A stretch of DNA of 11,543 bases from Sulfurovum sp. (GTDB lineage Bacteria; Campylobacterota; Campylobacteria; Campylobacterales; Sulfurovaceae), in contig DQVY01000127.1 in assembly GCA_015661535.1 (NCBI GenBank), positions 1-11,543 of the forward strand, in the 5' to 3' direction. Below are positions 7,088 through 11,543 of the stretch, one piece after another (position 1 is the first letter of the stretch; each line of letters begins with the position of its first letter). The notes beneath the pieces were generated by a model that did not search any database, was not told where the DNA came from, and worked only from the letters and a program-made list of their open reading frames with translations. The translations under genes and the position numbers were made by a program.

Positions 7088-8012
7088 CAAAGTAAATTAT
7101 ACCATCGTAGGGATGTTTGTGATCATATTTGGCATAGGCATGGCATGGTTTGCCTTTTGGCTGGCCAAGTATGGTTTGCAGGAAGAGTACGCTGTATATA
7201 AAATAGAGATGAAAGATTCCATTGCCGGACTCTCTCAAAATTCCAGTGTAAAACTCCACGGGGTAGATGTAGGGCGTGTTTCAGAGATACGTATAGACCC
7301 TAAGAACATAGAAAAAATAAATATTTTTGTACAAATAAAAAAAGAAGTGCCCATTAAAGAAGATATGGTTGCTTCTACACAAATGCTTGGTGTGACAGGG
7401 CTGTTGTCCATAGAGATTCACGGTGGTAGCAATGATGCAAAGACCTTGGAGCCTACAGAGACCTATATACCCGTCATTCCGTCAAAACCCTCACTTTTTT
7501 CAAAGATTAGCGGGAATATAGGGGGATTGAGTGAAAAGCTGATTCTCTTACTTGATCGTTCTGAGAGATTGCTTTCCGATAAGAATTTAGACAAGGTCAG
7601 CAAGATCCTTGAAAATGTAGAAAACATATCTGACAAAGGTGTGGCTGTAGAAGAGAGTGCCATACAGTCATTGGAGGAGATGGACAGAACATTGCAAGAA
7701 TTTAGAGACGCTTTAGCCATACTCAATAAACAATTTACACAAGCCACAGAAGATTTTAGAGAGATAAAAGAAGTCACAGTACCTACCGTTGACTCCTTAA
7801 TGAAAACGAGTGAAAATTTTAATCGTGCCACATTGAAATTTGAAAAAAGTTTAGACAGAGGTGATTATAATCTTAAAAAGATGCTGGAACCTCTTCTTGT
7901 TGATATAGAAATTCTCTCAAATCAACTGGGAAGTATGACACAGGAACTAAGCCAAAGTCCCAGTGCACTTTTGTTTAAATCAAGAAAATCAAGAAAGGGG
8001 CCGGGAGAATGA
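7080..8012 (+). CDS. mlaD: MlaD-type MCE-domain protein with coiled coil
   Basis: A 310-residue periplasmic substrate-binding component anchored in the inner membrane by one N-terminal helix (about 8-29). The MCE domain spans roughly 38-115 and is recognised by SVKLHGVDVGRVSEIRI (56-72) and VTGLLSIEIHGG (105-116). MCE proteins form hexameric rings that bind lipids and sit on the permease. Residues about 145-295 are heptad-rich and strongly helical, with many Glu, Lys, Leu and Ser. This is much longer than the E. coli MlaD tail and may form a needle or tube reaching across the periplasm. Near the end, QSPSALLFK (292-300) matches the PSxLLF tail seen in PqiB/MlaD relatives. An AAGGA lies about 11 bases upstream inside mlaF. 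The stop overlaps the next start as ATGA. Confidence 0.9.
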   Translation: MYSKVNYTIVGMFVIIFGIGMAWFAFWLAKYGLQEEYAVYKIEMKDSIAGLSQNSSVKLHGVDVGRVSEIRIDPKNIEKINIFVQIKKEVPIKEDMVASTQMLGVTGLLSIEIHGGSNDAKTLEPTETYIPVIPSKPSLFSKISGNIGGLSEKLILLLDRSERLLSDKNLDKVSKILENVENISDKGVAVEESAIQSLEEMDRTLQEFRDALAILNKQFTQATEDFREIKEVTVPTVDSLMKTSENFNRATLKFEKSLDRGDYNLKKMLEPLLVDIEILSNQLGSMTQELSQSPSALLFKSRKSRKGPGE

Positions 8013-8590
8013 ATAAAGTGATTGTACTTTTATCGATCATGGTAGCCATAACAGCATGTACAAAGGCACCAGCACTGCAAATATATACCTTAGAGGTACC
8101 AGAAGTCAAGCAATACAGCAGCAGTAAATTCAAACATAAAGTCATTAAAATAACGTATCCGCAAAGCCTGCGTGAGCCAATGTCACAAAAAATGAATTTC
8201 TCTTACAGTATGAATGACCGGGGGACCTACCAAAATTCAGAGTGGTCAAACCACATGAGTAAGCTTTTACAAGGGACAATTATAGATGTTTTAGAACAGA
8301 GTAAAGTGTTTAAAGCAGTATTGTCAGACAGCAGTGCACTAAAAGAAAACTATAGACTCGAAAGCAATATATTTGCATTTGAACATAGGGTACGGGACAA
8401 GCAGTCTCATGCTGTTATTTCTGTACAGTTTACATTCATTAATGCAGACACAGGAAAACTGCTTAAGAGTAAGCGCTTCTCCTACCGTGAAGCAACCCCA
8501 AGCATAGATGCACAAGGGTATGTAAAAGCAACCAATGAAGCTATAGCCAGACTAAGCAAAGATTTACTTGCCTGGCTTAAGTCTAATTGA
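8009..8590 (+). CDS. PqiC-like ABC transporter auxiliary lipoprotein
   Basis: A 193-residue predicted lipoprotein. The signal is MNKVIVLLSIMVAITAC, with the lipobox ITAC and Cys17. The body fits the ABC-type transport auxiliary lipoprotein family (PqiC/YmbA-like, formerly DUF330): ALQIYTLEVPE just after the Cys, an early KVIKITYPQSLREP segment, NEW-like YQNSEWSNHMSKLLQGTIIDVLEQSKVFKAV (about 75-103), YRLESNIFAFEH (114-125), and a final helix of AIARLSKDLLAWL. In E. coli PqiC is an outer-membrane lipoprotein that works with the MCE protein PqiB. Here it takes the fourth operon position where a soluble MlaC chaperone would often be, so it probably forms the outer-membrane end of the path. It overlaps mlaD by 4 bases. 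No strong terminator follows. Confidence 0.82.
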   Translation: MNKVIVLLSIMVAITACTKAPALQIYTLEVPEVKQYSSSKFKHKVIKITYPQSLREPMSQKMNFSYSMNDRGTYQNSEWSNHMSKLLQGTIIDVLEQSKVFKAVLSDSSALKENYRLESNIFAFEHRVRDKQSHAVISVQFTFINADTGKLLKSKRFSYREATPSIDAQGYVKATNEAIARLSKDLLAWLKSN

Positions 8591-8743
8591 TAGGTCTAAT
8601 TTGTTTTATTGATATGTAGCGTGTACAGTTTCTATATTATAATAATATTTGATGAAATACTTATTTTTGTATAATTAAAATTGTTCATATAAGCAAAAAT
8701 ATATTATTATTACTAATCTTGATTATAATTAAAAGGGCTGTAG
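8591..8743 (+). promoter_or_regulatory. AT-rich intergenic region with two candidate -10 boxes
   Basis: This 153-base, very AT-rich gap separates the mla operon from the barrel gene. TATAAT occurs at 8670-8675 and 8724-8729. The downstream copy is 14 bases from the ATG and partly upstream of a good AAAAGGG ribosome site. The upstream copy would give a leader of about 60 bases and seems the better start for a translated mRNA. No intrinsic terminator with stem and T-tract is visible after the operon. Confidence 0.45.
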
Positions 8744-9331
8744 ATGAATAAAAAAGTATGGATGGCAGCATTATTGGCTGGGCAGATCATGACACAGGCA
8801 TATGCCGGATATGACATAGAAGTTGCAGAGACAGAAGAAGTTGAAGTAGAAGAGTCTCGTTTTTATTTAGTCACAAAAGCGTTGGCCTCTTTGGGTGAAG
8901 AAATAGAACATGGCGATGCACTTCTTGATGGTGCAGGCGGATACGGTATAGGTATAGATCTTGGTTATAGATTAGGGAATGGTTTTGCCATAGAGTATGA
9001 TTTCTCTTATGCAAGAAACAGGGTCACAGAAAAAATCACAGGCCATGAAGATGAAAAGGTAAATGCCCATTATTACACCTCTTCTTTGGACCTTGTCTAT
9101 GTATTTGAAGTAACAGAGACTGTAGGTATCTTCGGAAAAGTAGGGTATGAAAATGAGTGGGAAACGATAGATGCACTTGACATAGACAGTCGAGATCACG
9201 GTTTCATTGCTGGTATAGGTCTGGAAGTAGGTATCAACGAGCGTTATAAGTTTCTTGTAGAGTATGAACATTCAACTATAGACAGCCCACGTGGTGACTC
9301 TCTCTATGCTGGGGTAATGTATAATTTTTAA
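8744..9331 (+). CDS. Small outer-membrane beta-barrel protein
   Basis: A 195-residue secreted protein with a signal peptide MNKKVWMAALLAGQIMTQAYA, cleaved probably after Ala21. The mature N-terminus is very acidic (GYDIEVAETEEVEVEESR). The rest alternates polar and hydrophobic residues in short strands: YGIGIDLGYRLG, FAIEYDFSYARN, HYYTSSLDLVYVF, VGIFGKVGYENEW, FIAGIGLEVGIN, YKFLVEYEHS and SLYAGVMYNF. The last residue is Phe, the usual BAM recognition signal. Size and strand number fit an eight-stranded barrel of the OmpA/OmpW/opacity type, without a peptidoglycan-binding domain. It has its own promoter region and a good ribosome site (AAAAGGG, 6-base spacing), and converges with hisS. Its role (adhesion, porin-like or structural) cannot be told from the sequence, and a link to the neighbouring lipid transporter is only positional. 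Confidence 0.8.
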   Translation: MNKKVWMAALLAGQIMTQAYAGYDIEVAETEEVEVEESRFYLVTKALASLGEEIEHGDALLDGAGGYGIGIDLGYRLGNGFAIEYDFSYARNRVTEKITGHEDEKVNAHYYTSSLDLVYVFEVTETVGIFGKVGYENEWETIDALDIDSRDHGFIAGIGLEVGINERYKFLVEYEHSTIDSPRGDSLYAGVMYNF

Positions 9332-9348
9332 ATGTAGATAGTGTGTTA

Positions 9349-10560
9349 TTAGAAGTTTTCTAGTAACACTGTTTTTTCTTCCTTACTCTCTAGATCTTTC
9401 ACCCAAACCGTAGCATTTTTAAGTTCATCTTCACCTATGAGTACACAGTAACGCGCAGAGACTTTGTCTGCACCTTTCATGTGACTTTTGAAACCTTTTG
9501 AATTGTACTCAAGAGTGACTTTTGTCTCTTTACGTTTAGCTGCAGCAAGAGGGAAGAGTGCTTTTACTGCTTCTTCTACCATCGCACCCATGTAGATACC
9601 TTCACGGCTTAGTTCAGGCATTTGAACTAGTTCCATAATACGCTCTATACCTATGGCAAAGCCGACAGCAGGGGTAGGTTTACCATCTAAGAACTCTACA
9701 AGTTTGTCATAGCGTCCTCCTCCTGCGATAGCTGATTGTGAACCTATGTCATTGCTTACAAATTCAAAGGCTGTTTTGTTGTAGTAGTCGAGTCCACGTA
9801 CGAGGTTTGTGTCTACTTCATATTGTATGCCTGCATTGTCCAGCAATGCGGTGAGTTTATTAAAGTCTGTGTCACAGTCGTCACAAAGGTTGTTGATGAG
9901 TTTGGGTGAGTTGACCAGAAGACTTTGACAGGTTTGGTTTTTACAGTCAAGCACACGTATAGGATTTGTATCTATACGTCTGTTGCAGTCTTCACAGAGT
10001 TCCTTTTTTATTTCCGTTAGAAAAGAAACAAGATTTTGTTTGTATGGAGGCATACAGGCAGGACATCCCAATGAGTTTATCTGAAGGTCAAAGCCTATGC
10101 CCAATACTTCAAAGATCTGTGAGATCATAGTGATGATAGTAAAGTCTTCGTAGACCGAAGCTTCTCCAAAGCTCTCACACCCAAACTGGTGAAACTCTCT
10201 CAGGCGGCCTTTTTGTGGTCTTTCATAACGAAACATAGGTCCGTAGTAGTAAAACTTTTGCTTCATAGGTTGACGGTCTAGCTTTGCATGTACAAAAGCA
10301 CGTACCACACCTGCAGTACCTTCAGGACGCATACACACATCGTTGCCACCCTTGTCTTCAAACTGATACATCTCTTTGGAAACGATGTCAGAACTGTCAC
10401 CTACAGAACGTTTAAACAGTGCAGTCTCTTCAAGTATTGGGGTCTCTATGTACCCATAACCATATTTTTTAGCAATGTCAATTGCAGTAGTAACAATGTG
10501 AACAAAGCGTTGTGACTCATCGAAAGTGAGGTCTTTCATGCCGCGAAGAGGGTTTATCAT
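9349..10560 (-). CDS. hisS: Histidine--tRNA ligase
   Basis: A 403-residue class II aminoacyl-tRNA synthetase that charges tRNA-His in the cytoplasm. It begins INPLRGMKDL; motif 2 is FRYERPQKGRLREFHQ (110-125); the histidine-specific loops are LVRGLDYYN (253-261) and AGGGRYD (279-285); motif 3 is AVGFAIGIERI (298-308). The C-terminal anticodon-binding domain covers roughly 320-403. The insertion between motifs 2 and 3 carries eight cysteines, mostly in CxxC-like pairs (166/169, 189/192, 206/211, 226/229), as in one group of bacterial HisRS. These could bind zinc; E. coli HisRS lacks most of them. The ATG has AAGGAA about 8 bases upstream. The gene follows tmk after a 93-base gap with REP-like repeats, and its stop is 17 bases from the convergent barrel gene. 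Confidence 0.96.
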   Translation of the reverse strand: MINPLRGMKDLTFDESQRFVHIVTTAIDIAKKYGYGYIETPILEETALFKRSVGDSSDIVSKEMYQFEDKGGNDVCMRPEGTAGVVRAFVHAKLDRQPMKQKFYYYGPMFRYERPQKGRLREFHQFGCESFGEASVYEDFTIITMISQIFEVLGIGFDLQINSLGCPACMPPYKQNLVSFLTEIKKELCEDCNRRIDTNPIRVLDCKNQTCQSLLVNSPKLINNLCDDCDTDFNKLTALLDNAGIQYEVDTNLVRGLDYYNKTAFEFVSNDIGSQSAIAGGGRYDKLVEFLDGKPTPAVGFAIGIERIMELVQMPELSREGIYMGAMVEEAVKALFPLAAAKRKETKVTLEYNSKGFKSHMKGADKVSARYCVLIGEDELKNATVWVKDLESKEEKTVLLENF

Positions 10561-10582
10561 GGTGTGTTTCCTTGCTGTAAAA

Positions 10583-10604
10583 GGTGCAATGCATTGTACC
10601 TTAC
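10583..10604 (-). repeat. REP-like element, copy 1 (inverted)
   Basis: Read on the minus strand this 22-base unit begins GTAAGGTACAATGC and is 18 of 22 identical to copy 2 on the plus strand. The core 10581-10602 is an almost perfect palindrome (AAGGTGCAATG / CATTGTACCTT) with one G-T pair, so it can form an 11-base stem. It lies between the tmk stop and the hisS start. Confidence 0.65.
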
Positions 10605-10615
10605 GGTGTTTTCAT

Positions 10616-10637
10616 GTAGGGTGCAATGCTTCGCACC
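10616..10637 (+). repeat. REP-like element, copy 2
   Basis: A 22-base unit starting GTAGGGTGCAATGC, with a GGTGC / GCACC stem (10620-10624 with 10633-10637). Its 5' GTAG tetranucleotide recalls the head of REP elements recognised by RAYT (TnpA-REP) transposases. With copy 1, in opposite orientation and 11 bases away, it forms a BIME-like pair. It could also affect tmk mRNA 3' end stability. Confidence 0.65.
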
Positions 10638-10653
10638 AAATAATATGATGGAA

Positions 10654-11229
10654 TTATAGCTCTAAATAGCTCAATATCTTTTGATGTATATTTTCAATGC
10701 TGTCTGTAGCATCTACTTCAAGGTAATTAATCCCCAGTTTCTGTAGGCTTTCCTGCATTTTATTTTGTACTGTTATAAGATACTCAAGTCCACGCAACTC
10801 GATGCCGTCTAATTCTTTTTCAGAAGTTCTTTGCGTGAGTGTTTCCATGTTTGTTAAAAATAAAACGATCTTGTCCGGGAAATGACCTTCAAGGGCAAAC
10901 CTGTTCAGTGAAACCAATTCATCAAAATCAAAATCACCATTGGCAAGCGCATAGCCGATGCCAGAGAGAAAACCTCTGTCAGAAATAATGACTTTCTCTT
11001 TATTGGGAGCGATGATCTCTTGGTAATGTTCAGCACGGTCAGCCAAAAAAAGCAGCAGTTCAGCACGTTTTGAAGCTAAGGTATCTGCAAGCAGTATTTC
11101 TCTGGCTTTTTTACCAAAAGGAGTGCCTCCTGGTTCATGGGTAATGATGATCTCAGGATATTTTTGGGCAATGAGGTCAATTTGTGTGCTTTTGCCACAG
11201 GTGTCTATGCCTTCAAAAAGTATATACAT
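10654..11229 (-). CDS. tmk: Thymidylate kinase
   Basis: A 191-residue cytoplasmic kinase that phosphorylates dTMP to dTDP using ATP, essential for DNA synthesis. The P-loop is FEGIDTCGKST (5-15, Lys13), with Thr-Cys where many bacteria have Gly-Ala or similar. HEPGGTPFG (31-39) matches the EPGGT motif, RAELLLFLADRAEHY (55-69) the thymidine-binding helix, and ISDRG (82-86) the DRx motif. The LID-type segment RTSEKELDGIELRGLEYL lies at 134-151. Length is slightly below the common 200-215. The start ATG shares one base with the coaD stop (TAATG), indicating translational coupling; AAGGG lies about 12 bases upstream. The coaD-tmk order is one I associate with Campylobacterota genomes. Confidence 0.95.
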   Translation of the reverse strand: MYILFEGIDTCGKSTQIDLIAQKYPEIIITHEPGGTPFGKKAREILLADTLASKRAELLLFLADRAEHYQEIIAPNKEKVIISDRGFLSGIGYALANGDFDFDELVSLNRFALEGHFPDKIVLFLTNMETLTQRTSEKELDGIELRGLEYLITVQNKMQESLQKLGINYLEVDATDSIENIHQKILSYLEL

Positions 11230-11543
11230 TAGCTTTTATACCCTTGTATCATTTTAAGTACAGTAGGGTGAAGAAGATGTTCTACTTTTCCGTTAAAAGG
11301 TAAAATGGAACGTACTACAGAAGAACTGACAAAACCATACTCAAGGCTAGGCATGAGAAATACGGTTTCTAACTCTTTCTTTAAAGAGGAGTTAGCATAA
11401 CCCATTTGCAGTTCATACTCAAAGTCACTCACCGCTCGAAGTCCTCTTATGATGATATTCGCATCGAGTTCATCGGAGAGGTCCACAAGAAGCTTGTTGA
11501 AACCGATGACTTTAAGATTTGAGATCTCTGTGGTACCTGCTTC
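11229..11543 (-). CDS. coaD: Phosphopantetheine adenylyltransferase (5' end missing)
   Basis: The C-terminal 104 residues of CoaD; the reading frame is open to the right edge, so the true start is outside the window (full length is usually about 160). It adenylates 4'-phosphopantetheine to dephospho-CoA, the penultimate step of coenzyme A synthesis. In the visible part, NLKVIGFNKLLVDL corresponds to the VxVxGFxGLLVD region, and IIIRGLRAVSDFEYELQM is the highly conserved ligand-binding helix. ETVFLMPSLEYGFVSSSVVRSI corresponds to the ETVFL...SSS segment near the ATP site. A GTG at 11484-11486 is inside the conserved region and is not the start. The missing part contains the HIGH-like nucleotide-binding motif, so activity cannot be judged here. 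Confidence 0.95.
   Translation of the reverse strand, partial: EAGTTEISNLKVIGFNKLLVDLSDELDANIIIRGLRAVSDFEYELQMGYANSSLKKELETVFLMPSLEYGFVSSSVVRSILPFNGKVEHLLHPTVLKMIQGYKS

Noticed and set aside
8972..9271. Open frame of 99 codons on the minus strand inside the barrel gene
   Set aside because: It is fully antisense to a gene with a signal peptide, ribosome site and barrel pattern, has no family resemblance, and its cysteine- and tyrosine-rich composition is typical of a shadow frame.
11229..11486. coaD as a complete 85-residue gene starting at GTG 11486
   Set aside because: The frame stays open to the right edge, and the residues upstream (NLKVIGFNKLL) are conserved CoaD sequence, so this is only an internal GTG.

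Overview
The window is about 11.5 kb of gene-dense, moderately AT-rich chromosome. Protein style and gene content suggest a Campylobacterota (Epsilonproteobacteria) genome, plausibly a Sulfurovum- or Sulfurimonas-like sulfur oxidiser. The pointers are a coaD-tmk pair, a short CysE with a charged tail, a 630-residue biosynthetic arginine decarboxylase, and promoters with good TATAAT boxes but no recognisable -35. The assignment is inference from sequence, not a search result. I see no rRNA, tRNA, CRISPR array, insertion sequence or phage gene.

Left part (1-5131), all on the minus strand and read right to left: a predicted lipoprotein of the agmatine deiminase fold that lacks the family's catalytic residues, then speA (arginine decarboxylase), cysE (serine acetyltransferase, overlapping the speA end), an aspartate-type aminotransferase, and the first 37 codons of an exported, possibly patatin-like protein that runs off the left edge. 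speA and the aminotransferase each have their own candidate promoter, and these share a 16-base motif (15 of 16 identical). A palindromic repeat sits between the lipoprotein gene and speA.

Middle part (5214-9331), plus strand: a tightly coupled four-gene operon for an Mla/MCE-type phospholipid ABC transporter. It encodes a STAS-MlaE fused permease, the MlaF ATPase, the MlaD-type MCE protein with a coiled coil, and a PqiC-like auxiliary lipoprotein. Every junction overlaps by 4 to 8 bases. A separately promoted small outer-membrane beta-barrel protein follows. This block concerns envelope lipid homeostasis.

Right part (9349-11543), minus strand: coaD (5' end missing) overlaps tmk by one base, then a 93-base gap carrying two inverted REP-like repeats, then hisS, which converges on the barrel gene with only 17 bases between stops.

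The least ordinary items are the catalytically degenerate, lipid-anchored agmatine deiminase homologue directly upstream of the agmatine-making enzyme, and the two unrelated palindromic repeat types between housekeeping genes.
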